A stretch of 16,464 nt of DNA, from positions 1 to 16,464 of the forward strand of contig CAZJTF010000135.1 of the NCBI GenBank assembly GCA_964548565.1, read 5' to 3'. The notes under the pieces are model-generated. The model ran no database searches and had not been told where the DNA came from. It saw only the letters and a program-made list of their open reading frames with translations. The stretch's first letter is position 1. Each line of letters starts with the position of its first letter. Both the position numbers and the translations under genes were made by a program. Positions 1 through 7,529 of the stretch are shown in pieces. This DNA is from CAYLLT01 sp964548565. Lineage in GTDB: Bacteria > Planctomycetota > Phycisphaerae > UBA1845 > PWPN01.

Positions 1-774
1 GAGGCGGTCGGGCGGATTCACGAAGGCGCGATCGGCGACGTGATTACCTGCTGGGCCTACCGCGAGCACGGCCCGGTGGGGATCGGCGCCAAGCCCGACG
101 GCATGAGCGAAATGGCGTACCAGATCCGCCACTTTCACAACTTCAACTGGCTGGGCGGCAGCTTCATCCTCGACTGGCTCATTCACAACCTCGACGTGTG
201 CTGCTGGGTGAAGGATGCGTGGCCCGTCTCTGCGCAGGGTCAGGGCGGACGGTACCCGCGGACGGAGGCCGACCAGATGTTCGACCATTACGCCGTCGAG
301 TATTCGTTCCCGGACGGCACGCGGATGTTCGCCCAGGGACGCCACATGGCCAACTGCTGGGGCTTCTGGGGCAACGTGATCCACGGCGCCAAAGGCTCGG
401 CTGTCCTCGGCGAGGGCATCTCCGATCCGCTCATCTACAAGGGCCACAAGCGAGGCGAGGCTGACATTATCTGGCGATTCGAGGGCGACAAGGGCGACCA
501 GTACCAGATCGAGCACGATCGGCTCTTCGAGGCGATCCGGCGGAACAAGCCGTACAACGAGACGAAGCGCTGCGCCTATGCTGCGCTGACCGGCATTCTC
601 GGGCGCATGGCCGCCGAGTCCGGCCAGGAAATCACGTGGGAGCAGGCGCTCCACTCCGAGCTCGAGCTCGCTCCAGGTCTCGCGGAACTCACGATGGATT
701 CCGAACCGCCGGTGATCCCGGGTGCGGACGGGCGCTATCCCGTAGCGGTCCCCGGCAAGACGAAGGTGCTCTGA
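1..774 (+). CDS. Gfo/Idh/MocA-family oxidoreductase, 3' part (5' end outside window)
   Basis: The frame is open from the first base (GAG GCG GTC) and ends at TGA 772-774, giving 257 residues without a start; the first in-frame ATG-like position is not a credible start. The N-terminal Rossmann nucleotide-binding half lies outside the window. What remains resembles the C-terminal half of Gfo/Idh/MocA dehydrogenases: an early 'EGAIGDVI' stretch, a 'GGSFILDWLIHNLDV' segment with the His and Asp typical of the substrate pocket, and later 'RLFEAIRRNKPYNE', the usual place where these enzymes list a search-radius helix. Family members oxidise or reduce sugars and inositols with NAD(P). The substrate cannot be told. 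The gene is convergent with the next one (34 nt between stops). The family assignment is firm; the exact function is inferred. Confidence 0.85.
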   Translation, partial: EAVGRIHEGAIGDVITCWAYREHGPVGIGAKPDGMSEMAYQIRHFHNFNWLGGSFILDWLIHNLDVCCWVKDAWPVSAQGQGGRYPRTEADQMFDHYAVEYSFPDGTRMFAQGRHMANCWGFWGNVIHGAKGSAVLGEGISDPLIYKGHKRGEADIIWRFEGDKGDQYQIEHDRLFEAIRRNKPYNETKRCAYAALTGILGRMAAESGQEITWEQALHSELELAPGLAELTMDSEPPVIPGADGRYPVAVPGKTKVL

Positions 775-798
775 CATCGCCCGGGCGCGCACGCGATG
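775..798. terminator. weak hairpin between convergent genes
   Basis: CATCGC at 775-780 pairs perfectly with GCGATG at 793-798 around a 12-base loop that itself contains the palindrome CCCGGG. It lies in the 34-nt gap between two convergent stop codons, where a two-way terminator would be expected. There is no U-tract, so this is only a candidate. Confidence 0.25.
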
Positions 799-808
799 AA
801 ATGGACGC

Positions 809-1834
809 TCATCGCCCGAGGCGGTCGAGCAGCGATTCGGGAATCTCGATCCCGCTCACGTGCGCGGGCTTACCCAGCGCGACCGCAAGCATGACGAGGA
901 ATGCCTCGGCTTTCGTTGCGGGTGCGCCGGGACGATGGCGGTAAACACCGGTGCGGATCAGCAGTGGCAGCAACGGTACGGGCCTGGGCAGGCCGGCCGA
1001 AACAAAATCCGCGGGCGGGGTTCCCGGAAGATACGCGTACAGCAGCAGCGGGCGCCGTGACGGCATGGTGTCCAGGAAACGCTTTGCGGTCCGCTGCAGA
1101 TCCACGGGAGCATGATCGAGCAGGACGGCGCGCGGCTGCTCCATCGCACTGTCGGGACACACGTAGCGTTCATCCGTCATGAGCAGGGCGACATCCGCGG
1201 AAGGGGCTATGCCCGGGCCGCGACCGACCACGAGGAGCCGCTCGACGTCCTGGAACCATGCCTGCACCAGCGCTGCAGGGTCGCGCGCATCGAATCCCGG
1301 CAGAAGCGGCTGCTTGACGTCCTGATCCCACCGCTCGATGAAGCCGTGATTCCACCGAGCATCCTGGCGGATGTCACAGGCGAGTTCGAGCGTCTCCGAC
1401 GGCTCGCCCGCCCGGCGCATCTCGCCCCAGCACTGACCGCAGTGGTTGTGTTCGTGCCCGACGACCTCGAAGCCGGCCCGGTTCAAAAGTGGGACGGTCC
1501 ACCCCATGCAGTGGTCGCAGTAGTCCTCGGACGCGTTGAGATCGTTCGCGAGCAGGAAGCCCTTGCTCGGGCACCGCCGCATATCCCAGCGGAGCACATT
1601 GCGGTTTTCGTCGAGTGTGAACGTCCAGTCGCAGTGTTCGTCGTCGCCGGTTGCGCACCACGTCGAGAAAAGGCCTTTCAACCCGTCGCGCCGTGCAGCC
1701 TCCTCGTAGTGTTTCTGGGAATTTCCGCCGATTGCGTCCGCCCAGAGCGCCTGCAATGCCTCGGGACCGAACGTGGCGTCTACGTAGTGGAAGGTCCAGT
1801 CGTAATACCCGCAGAAATCCTGGCATCCGAGCAT
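809..1834 (-). CDS. cysteine-rich protein (ATC-hydrolase-like N-terminal domain) with extra C-terminal domain
   Basis: 341 residues from ATG 1834, preceded by AGGAG eight bases upstream; this ATG overlaps the upstream gene's stop by one base (TGATG), so the two are probably translationally coupled. Residues 1-140 align with the upstream protein: CP at 88-89, then YCDHC at 105-109, at exactly the same spacing, followed by AG at 120-121 and a His/Cys-rich 'GHEHNHCGQC' at 126-135. The pattern resembles the L-2-amino-thiazoline-4-carboxylic acid hydrolase-like family, but I hold that loosely. Residues about 195-335 look like a separate alpha/beta domain: 'LLVVGRGPGIAPSADVALL' near 200-218 and 'AFLVMLAVALGKPAHVSGIE' at 311-330, reminiscent of sialyltransferase-like (GT29/DUF115-type) folds. 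No signal peptide is visible. The gene is real because its motifs are shared with its neighbour; its function is unknown. Confidence 0.72.
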   Translation of the reverse strand: MLGCQDFCGYYDWTFHYVDATFGPEALQALWADAIGGNSQKHYEEAARRDGLKGLFSTWCATGDDEHCDWTFTLDENRNVLRWDMRRCPSKGFLLANDLNASEDYCDHCMGWTVPLLNRAGFEVVGHEHNHCGQCWGEMRRAGEPSETLELACDIRQDARWNHGFIERWDQDVKQPLLPGFDARDPAALVQAWFQDVERLLVVGRGPGIAPSADVALLMTDERYVCPDSAMEQPRAVLLDHAPVDLQRTAKRFLDTMPSRRPLLLYAYLPGTPPADFVSAGLPRPVPLLPLLIRTGVYRHRPGAPATKAEAFLVMLAVALGKPAHVSGIEIPESLLDRLGR

Positions 1835-2334
1835 CACGCACGCTCCTGCGCCGCGGGTCGAAAGAAGGCCTGGCGGCAGGAGCCCATCCCGCCCGTCCGC
1901 TCGAAGCGCAGGCCCGCCGTCTCGGCCATGGCGCCGCACACGTGGTCGCAGTGCTCGCAGAAATAGGGCGGGATGTCACGTCCCGATTCGCGCAGGTGTC
2001 GGATGGCCGGGCAGACCGTGATATCGAGTTCCACGCGGTCTTCGCCGCACGTGACGTCCACCTGGGCGCCCGGCTCGTGTTCGAAGTAGGTCTTCCAGTC
2101 GCGGGCGACCTCGGCCAGGCCGCCCTGGCGCCACTGCTGCGTCCTCGGGCGGTAGTACTCGCGCCCGAGCGAGCGCCAGTAACGAACGAGCGCGGGCTTT
2201 CCGTAACGATCGTGAATGTGCCCGAAGATCGCGGTGGCCGCAAAGTAGAAATCAGGCGCCGACAATCCGAACTCCTGTTCCGTGCATCCGGGCACCGCGG
2301 TGCCGGGTCTCCAGGCATCTCGCAGTGCACCCAC
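1834..2334 (-). CDS. cysteine-motif protein, paralogue of the downstream gene (ATC-hydrolase-like)
   Basis: 166 residues from GTG 2334 to TGA 1834-1836. No ATG lies upstream in frame near this point. An AAGGA sequence (2351-2355) sits about 16 bases upstream, which is long, so the true start may be a nearby alternative codon. The conserved block is CP at 108-109 and FCEHC at 125-129, then 'AMAETAGLRFERTGGMGSC' at 135-153. The same CP-x15-[FY]-C-[ED]-H-C pattern recurs in the next gene, and earlier parts also line up (for example PDF near 27-29 and GKPAL at 45-49 against GPEAL). This resembles the L-2-amino-thiazoline-4-carboxylic acid hydrolase-like family; the cysteines could be catalytic or bind a metal. 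It shares a one-base stop/start overlap with the downstream paralogue and is divergent from the lipoprotein gene at 2496. Confidence 0.7.
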   Translation of the reverse strand: MGALRDAWRPGTAVPGCTEQEFGLSAPDFYFAATAIFGHIHDRYGKPALVRYWRSLGREYYRPRTQQWRQGGLAEVARDWKTYFEHEPGAQVDVTCGEDRVELDITVCPAIRHLRESGRDIPPYFCEHCDHVCGAMAETAGLRFERTGGMGSCRQAFFRPAAQERA

Positions 2335-2354
2335 GCGCCGGCCTGGTTGTTCCT

Positions 2355-2382
2355 TTGACAGGGGGCTGTATGCCGTTACCTT
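2355..2382 (+). promoter_or_regulatory. candidate sigma-70-type promoter for the HEAT lipoprotein
   Basis: A perfect TTGACA (2355-2360) is followed 16 bases later by TACCTT (2377-2382), a poor -10 match. It lies in the divergent gap between the cysteine-motif gene and the lipoprotein gene and points toward the latter. The -10 is weak, so confidence is low. Confidence 0.25.
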
Positions 2383-2456
2383 TACGATAGCAATTCGCCA
2401 TCCCGCCCGAAAGGCATGCGTGCTCCGCTGGCGGGTACGGTTGTGCTCCTCTGACC

Positions 2457-2471
2457 GGAGGCTTTCAAATT
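2457..2471 (+). promoter_or_regulatory. strong Shine-Dalgarno with possible ATT start for the lipoprotein
   Basis: GGAGG (2457-2461) is followed after seven bases by ATT (2469-2471), in frame with the HEAT lipoprotein. No ATG, GTG or TTG sits at the correct distance; the GTG at 2496 is 34 bases away. Either a rare ATT start is used or a base error hides an ATG. Confidence 0.35.
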
Positions 2472-2495
2472 TACCGCTTCTCTGATCATCGACCG

Positions 2496-3431
2496 GTGAG
2501 TCTCTGCCTGCTGCTTTCGCTCCTCGGCTGCGAAAAAGGCGGCGGATCGGCTGTCGTCTCCACCGACCTGCAGGAACGCGCCATTGCAGTGCTCCGGGAT
2601 GCGTTGCACGTGCCGCCGGGCTGGCAGAAGGTCCATGCGGCCGAGACGCTGCTTGCCGTGGGGTATCCGGACGGCGTCCGCGGCGAATTCGAGCGCGAAC
2701 TCGAGGCGCGGGGGTCCGAGCCGAAATACCGCATCGGCATCTGGCGTGTTCTCGCGCGGACGAGCGGTGATCCGGCGGACCGCGACAAGTGGGTGTCGAA
2801 AATCGCGGCCGCGCTGCTCGATCCCGAAGGTCCGGACCGCGTCCATGCGGCGGAAACGCTGGCGAAGCTCGGCTACGTCGTTCGCGAGAAGGACGTTCCC
2901 GCCGTGCGGGCAGCGGCGGCCTCTCCCGACATCGTCCAGACGATCATGATGACCTGGCTTCTGGCGGTCCGCGACGATGCACAGGCAGTGCAGGCGCTGA
3001 CCGATGGCATTGCGTCGCCGAGCGTCGATGTGCGGCGCCTGGCAGGCTACGCCTTTCGATTCCGCACCCGTGTCGCGGCGGACGTGCCGCGACGTCTGGC
3101 CGAGGCCGCCCGCGGGGAGCCGGCGAACTCGACGGCGCGCGTGTATCTGTGCAGTGCGGCGTTCGTGCACGCACCGGACGCGGCGGTCGCGGCGGAATTC
3201 AACCGGGTGCTGCTCGAGTACCTCCGCACCGGCACCGAGCCCGACAAGTACGAGGCAGCCAGCGCCGTGGCGATCCGCGGGGGACGGGAAGACCTGCCGC
3301 GGCTGGAGCAACTGCTGTCTGATCCAATGCCGGACGCGCGGATCGGGGCTGCCCATGCGATCCTCCGCATCACACAGGCGACGGGCTCTCGCGCGCAGAC
3401 ACTGCCGGCGTCAACCGCCCCGACTGAATAG
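2496..3431 (+). CDS. HEAT-repeat lipoprotein
   Basis: 311 residues if started at GTG 2496. A lipobox (LSLLGC, Cys 12) follows a hydrophobic run, so the mature protein should be lipid-anchored at the cell envelope. The rest is alpha-helical repeat sequence: a VHAAETL-x3-GY unit at about 46-57 recurs at about 116-127, 70 residues on, and later units carry 'DVRRLAGYAFR' and 'DARIGAAHAILRI', typical HEAT/PBS-lyase-like helices. Such proteins usually bind other proteins; no enzyme motif is seen. The GTG start leaves a signal peptide with no positive charge. Extending upstream in frame to ATT 2469 adds 'YRFSDHRP' before the hydrophobic run and places a GGAGG (2457-2461) seven bases upstream, a better signal peptide and ribosome site but a rare start codon. 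Followed by a 200-nt gap before the next gene. Confidence 0.82.
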   Translation: MSLCLLLSLLGCEKGGGSAVVSTDLQERAIAVLRDALHVPPGWQKVHAAETLLAVGYPDGVRGEFERELEARGSEPKYRIGIWRVLARTSGDPADRDKWVSKIAAALLDPEGPDRVHAAETLAKLGYVVREKDVPAVRAAAASPDIVQTIMMTWLLAVRDDAQAVQALTDGIASPSVDVRRLAGYAFRFRTRVAADVPRRLAEAARGEPANSTARVYLCSAAFVHAPDAAVAAEFNRVLLEYLRTGTEPDKYEAASAVAIRGGREDLPRLEQLLSDPMPDARIGAAHAILRITQATGSRAQTLPASTAPTE

Positions 3432-3631
3432 TGCGCGGGCGGCTTCGGACCCGCCTCGGCAGCCTTTGGGTTGCAGGCCGAAACGAAACAACGACGCGAG
3501 GAAATGCTGGCATGCCACACCTGTGATCCCCTGTTCTTGGATCCAGATTCGACTAAAGCGGCCAGGGATGGTCAAATTGCTGACGGCCGGCGCGCGGGGG
3601 CGTTCCGGCCTGTACGAGCGGAGCATGCAAC

Positions 3632-4333
3632 ATGTTCGATTCGAATTCGATTGATGACCGCGCCCTCAAGGCCCGCGGCATGATGAAGCAGCGTGCAGGT
3701 GATCTGTTCAGTGTCCGCCTGGCGGTGACCGGCGGGCACGTCACGGCGCGCGACCTGGAGGCGATTGCGTCGCTCGCTCAGCGGTTTGGCGCGGGCGCTG
3801 TTCACCTGACCACGCGGCAGGGCATCGAGATCCCGAACGTACCGCATGCAAACCTCGAGCCCCTTGGGGCCGCCATCGCGGAAACCGGTCTTTCACTCGG
3901 CGCCACCGGCCCACGCGTCAGGGGGATCACGGCCTGCCCGGGTGACATCTGCCAGCACGGGCTCATTGACACGCAGGCGCTCGCGCGACGCCTTGCGTCT
4001 GCAGTCGGCGGCCGGAGCGGCCTGCCGCACAAGTTCAAGATCGCCGTCACCGGCTGCCCCAACGGCTGCGCGAAGCCGATCGAGAACGATCTGGGCGTGA
4101 TGGGCGTTTCGAAGGGCTACCGCATCTTCGTCGGAGGGCGGATGGGTCGCGCGGCCCGCCTGGGCGACCGGCTGCCGCTCATCTTGCCCGACGAAACCTC
4201 GCTGATGCGCGTGATCGAGGCGGCGATCGACTGGTACTGCCAGAACGCGGAGGGACGCGAACGTTTCGGCAGCACAATCGATCGTGTCGGCCTCGGCTCG
4301 TTGATGAAACGACTGGAACTCGCGGCTGCCTGA
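3632..4333 (+). CDS. small siroheme/[4Fe-4S] sulfite or nitrite reductase-like protein
   Basis: 233 residues from ATG 3632, with a purine-rich GCGGAG about eight bases upstream. It is a single half-domain of the siroheme reductase family: 'VHLTTRQGIEI' at 57-67 is the ferredoxin-like half and siroheme-contact motif. Cys 102 and Cys 107 (ACPGDIC) and Cys 142 and Cys 146 (TGCPNGC) are the cluster and siroheme ligands. The length fits the low-molecular-weight assimilatory-type sulfite reductases rather than the 500-600 residue CysI/NirA enzymes. The first pair is spaced C-x4-C; the classic spacing is C-x5-C. No siroheme synthase or electron-donor gene is nearby, so whether it reduces sulfite, nitrite or something else cannot be read from the sequence. 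Convergent with the kinase gene, 23 nt between stops. Confidence 0.85.
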   Translation: MFDSNSIDDRALKARGMMKQRAGDLFSVRLAVTGGHVTARDLEAIASLAQRFGAGAVHLTTRQGIEIPNVPHANLEPLGAAIAETGLSLGATGPRVRGITACPGDICQHGLIDTQALARRLASAVGGRSGLPHKFKIAVTGCPNGCAKPIENDLGVMGVSKGYRIFVGGRMGRAARLGDRLPLILPDETSLMRVIEAAIDWYCQNAEGRERFGSTIDRVGLGSLMKRLELAAA

Positions 4334-4342
4334 GGTGAAACA

Positions 4343-4355
4343 CCGCGATTCGCGG
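4343..4355. terminator. short hairpin between convergent genes
   Basis: CCGCG (4343-4347) and CGCGG (4351-4355) form a perfect five-pair stem with a three-base loop. It fills the 23-nt gap between the stops of the reductase (+) and the kinase (-), so it could act in both directions. There is no U-tract; it is a weak candidate. Confidence 0.3.
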
Positions 4356-4356
4356 C

Positions 4357-7300
4357 TCAGTTCTGTGTGCTGGTGTCAGGCCAGGCCGGTTTTGATGCCG
4401 CGGGCGGACGTGCGAAGGCATCCGACCGGCGACGGGACTGCTCGGCGCGCTCGGTGTCTCCCAGGCGGGCGTAAAGCCGGGCGAGGTCGCGGTAGGTCCG
4501 TCCCGCGAGTTGGCGAATGTGTGGCTTGAAGCCATCCGTCGCCGCCGCCGAATCCAGCCGCCGGGCGGCGGATTCGAAGAGGGGGCGCGCTTCATCCAGC
4601 CGGTCACGATCACCCAGGCACCGGGCCAGCGTCGATTCGTAAAACGCCATCGCTAGCTGATAGGTCGGAACCCCCGGATGCCGTTCCGCGAGGCCTGCCT
4701 GCAGGTTGACGGCCTTGCGGACAAACGTCAGCTCCCCATCCGCGTCGCGTTCGCGCGCCAGCACGCGGGACATCTTCAGGTTCGCATGCGCGAGCGCCAG
4801 GACATGCGTGGGCGAGGCCGGGTGCTCCTGCACGAGCGTTTCGAGCATCCCGATCGCCTCCTGGAGGCGCTCGCGCGCGTCGGGCCCGCGGTCCTGCAGG
4901 CTCAACGCCTCGGCCAGGTCGAGGCGGTATTGCGGCTCGTTCGGGTACGTTGTGACCAGCTCCTGCAGAAGGGTGATCGATTGCTGCAGTGGACTCGTCT
5001 TCTCCAGTCCGAAAAGCGAGAAGAACGGCGGCGGCATGTCGCGCAGACATTGCGCCAGCAAGTGACGATACTCCGGGCGATCGGGCCACGAGAGGGCGAG
5101 TTCGCGGAGCGTGGTCACGGCCGCGTCGAAGCAGGCGAGGCGTTCATCCGGCGAGGGCCCGGGAAACGGTCCGGCGGGACGGCTGAACGGCAGGCGCTCA
5201 CCGTGCCGACCCGGATGCCGCCCCATGCCGCCGGACGGCGGCCATCCACCATCGGGCTCTCTCCGCGCGGGAGGACCGGCCCCTGAGCCCTCGCGCGGGG
5301 GCGGGTCTGCGGCCGGTCGCCCCCGTCCGGGCGGTCCGAGCAATGGGCGCGCGTCTGATTTTACGGGATCGTCCCATACCGGCGGGCGCGCCAGCAGGTA
5401 GCAGCTCCGCGCGAATGCGAGCCGGGCTTCGGGGGTGGCCGCGCCGCTCCCCCGCAACTCCTTCATAGAGGTATAAGATGACTGCAGCTGCTTATAGGCT
5501 TCCGGCAGCCGATCTTGCGCCATCAGCGCGCGGGCGAGCTGATTGCGTGTCTCGGCGAGCTGCACCGACGGGGAAAACTTCCCTGAGTCGAGCGCCTCGT
5601 ACTGGCGGATCGCGCTGTCGTACGCGGCCGCCGCCTCCGCGTGACGCCCGAGGTATTCGTGAATTTCGCCTACGCGGCGCTGGGCGGCCGCCGCCTTCAG
5701 CTGCAGCGGTCCCGAATCTCCTTCCTGCGTTGCGAGGCGCTGGTAAAACGGCAGCATCCGCTCGAGGAACGCCGCCGTCTCGGCGGAGACGTTTGGCGTG
5801 ACTGTCACCGTAACGGACTCGTCATCGGAGCCGGCAATCGTCAGGTCACGCGCAGCGAGTCCCGTGCGGGGAGCGAATTCGTCGAACATCTCGTCGAGCG
5901 CTTCAACCGCCAGCCGGGCCGTGTTCTCGAACCGCTGCCGCTGCGCAGTCTCGCCGGCGAGGGCCTCCCGGGCTCGCGTATTGGCGCGCCGGACGTGGAC
6001 GTACGCGCCCAGCGAAATGGCCGTGATCGCGACGAGCAATCCGAGCGCTACGCCGCTCGTTGTGGCCAGTGCCGGGTTCCGCCGGGACCATCTCCAGAGC
6101 CGCTCGCTCAGCGAGACGCGCCGCGCTGCGATCGGGCGGTCTTCGGCGAAGCGGAGCAGGTCATCGCGGAACGCGGCGGCCGAGGCGTAGCGGTGCTGCG
6201 GCTCACGCGCGGTCGCCTTGAGAATGATTGTTTCGAGATCCGCCGGCAGATCAGGTCGGAGCCGTCGCGGCGGGAAGAGCGGCTGCTCCGTCACCGCCCT
6301 GACGAGGTTGCCGCGGCTCTCGACAAACGCGGGGCGCAGCAGTGAGAGCTCATAGAGCGTGATGCCGAGGCTGTACACGTCGCTGCGCTCGTCACCTTCC
6401 CCGTGGAACTGCTCGGGTGCCATGTACCGCAGCGTGCCGACGACATCGCCCGCCTGCGTGAGATCCTCGTGTTCGATCGCTTTCGCCAGCCCGAAATCGG
6501 CCACCCAAAGCGTGCCGTTTGCATCCAGGAGGAGGTTGCCCGGCTTGACGTCACGGTGGATCACACCCTGGCTGTGAGCGTAGGCCAGCGCGTCGGCGGC
6601 CTGGGCGAACATCGCCGCCAGGCCGCGCCAGAAGGCAGGCGTGAACGGNNNNNNNNNNNNNNNNNNNNNNNNNNNNNNNNNNNNNNNNNNNNNNNNNNNN
6701 NNNNNNNNNNNNNNNNNNNNNNNNNNNNNNNNNNNNNNNNNNNNNNNNCGGCGGCCTGGGCGAACATCGCCGCCAGGCCGCGCCAGAAGGCAGGCGTGAA
6801 CGGCCGCGTCACGAGCGGCCCGGGCGCGTTGTCGGTCCGCGCGGGGGCGCCTGGAGCACGGTCGGTGGGAGAGGCCGTGACCGTCTCTGCTGAAAACGCT
6901 CCGCCGGTCCGCTCGCGCATCAGGTCGCGCGCGACGGTCGCGAACTCGAATCGCGCGGAGGAGGACGTCGTGTGCCCGCCATCGGCATCGCGGCGGACGC
7001 TGTCGGCGAACAGGCGCTGGAACAGCGCGTCCAGACCCACGCCGCGGATGTACTGCATGACAAAGTAGTGGTGCCCGTCCTGCTCGCCAACGCCGAAGAT
7101 CGGCACGATGTTGGTGTGGTGGAGCTTGGCCGCGGTGCGCGCCTCGCGCTCGAACCGCTCGCGCCGGCGGGCGTCGAGCAGGCTGTGGCCCGGCAGGACC
7201 TTGATCGCGACACGTCGCGCGAGGGATGTCTGCTCGGCCTCGTAGACGATGCCCATGCCGCCGCGTCCGAGCTCGCGCACGATGCGGAAGTCGCCCAGGC

Positions 7301-7529
7301 GGTCAAGATTCCCGCCCGTGCAGCCGGCCAGGGCGCCGGACCATGTGGCCGATGCCTTGACGCCTTCGACCTGCAGAATCACGGAGAAGAGTTCGCGGAT
7401 CTCCCGGGCGTGCTCCGGGTGCACGCGCGCGTACTCTTCCACGGAAGGCTGCTCTCCACGCCGGCACCGCTCGGTGAATTCGGCCGCCAGCTCGTCAAAT
7501 GGGTCCCACACCGGGTCGTCGCTGGTCAT
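4357..7529 (-). CDS. membrane Ser/Thr protein kinase with TPR-type tail (split by an artificial gap)
   Basis: ATG 7529 overlaps the upstream sigma-factor stop as ATGA, with GAGG upstream. A run of 100 N interrupts the gene, but removing one copy of the 55-base repeat plus the N run (155 bases) joins both halves into one 1005-residue frame. In that numbering: kinase glycine loop LGRGGMG at 87-93, catalytic Lys 110 (VAIK), catalytic loop HRD at 273-275, DFG at 293-295, and APE at 319-321. Residues about 172-250 are an extra segment between the hinge and the catalytic loop. One membrane segment follows at about 435-461, then a helical, TPR-like tail from about 470 to 1005, broken by a Pro/Gly-rich stretch at about 663-743. 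The kinase should phosphorylate Ser/Thr on the cytoplasmic side while the tail faces outward. Coupling to an ECF sigma factor matches the kinase-associated ECF groups known in Planctomycetota. Confidence 0.93.
6594..6648. repeat. 55-base direct repeat, left copy, beside the N run
   Basis: This stretch is identical to 6749-6803, base for base, and each copy touches one end of the N run. It encodes kinase residues around 'GLAAMFAQAADA'. It is best read as one genomic stretch present at the ends of two contigs, not as a real duplication. Confidence 0.95.
6649..6748. other. assembly gap of exactly 100 N
   Basis: Exactly 100 N, a conventional placeholder length for a join of unknown size. The identical 55-base flanks and the restored reading frame of the kinase on collapse (155 bases removed, frame positions agree) indicate overlapping contigs, so probably no sequence is missing here. 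Confidence 0.97.
6749..6803. repeat. 55-base direct repeat, right copy, beside the N run
   Basis: Second copy of the stretch at 6594-6648. The length of 55 equals a common k-mer size in short-read assemblers, which would explain the exact overlap between neighbouring contigs. Confidence 0.95.

Noticed and set aside
1112..1966. 284-residue plus-strand frame opposite the cysteine-motif genes
   Set aside because: The minus-strand genes share exact cysteine spacing, have good ribosome sites and a coupled overlap; the plus frame has no recognisable motif and is a GC-driven shadow.
2382..3356. 324-residue minus-strand frame opposite the HEAT lipoprotein
   Set aside because: Arg/His-rich with no domain, while the plus frame has a lipobox and regular HEAT repeats.
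3432..3631. possible small gene in the gap before the reductase (frame with CHTCDP)
   Set aside because: A short frame runs on into the reductase gene out of phase, lacks a ribosome site and shows no conserved pattern beyond a CxxC that may be chance.
4678..5286. 202-residue plus-strand frame opposite the kinase tail
   Set aside because: Overlaps the TPR-type tail of the kinase and has no motif or ribosome site.
5160..5400. Pro/Gly-rich stretch in the kinase tail as a possible frameshift
   Set aside because: The same frame resumes with regular helical repeats on both sides, and similar Pro/Gly-rich linkers are to be expected in such kinases, so a compensated frameshift is not needed.
6594..6803. 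55-base repeats as a real tandem duplication or mobile-element target site
   Set aside because: Both copies abut a 100-N placeholder and collapsing them restores the kinase frame, which favours contig overlap.
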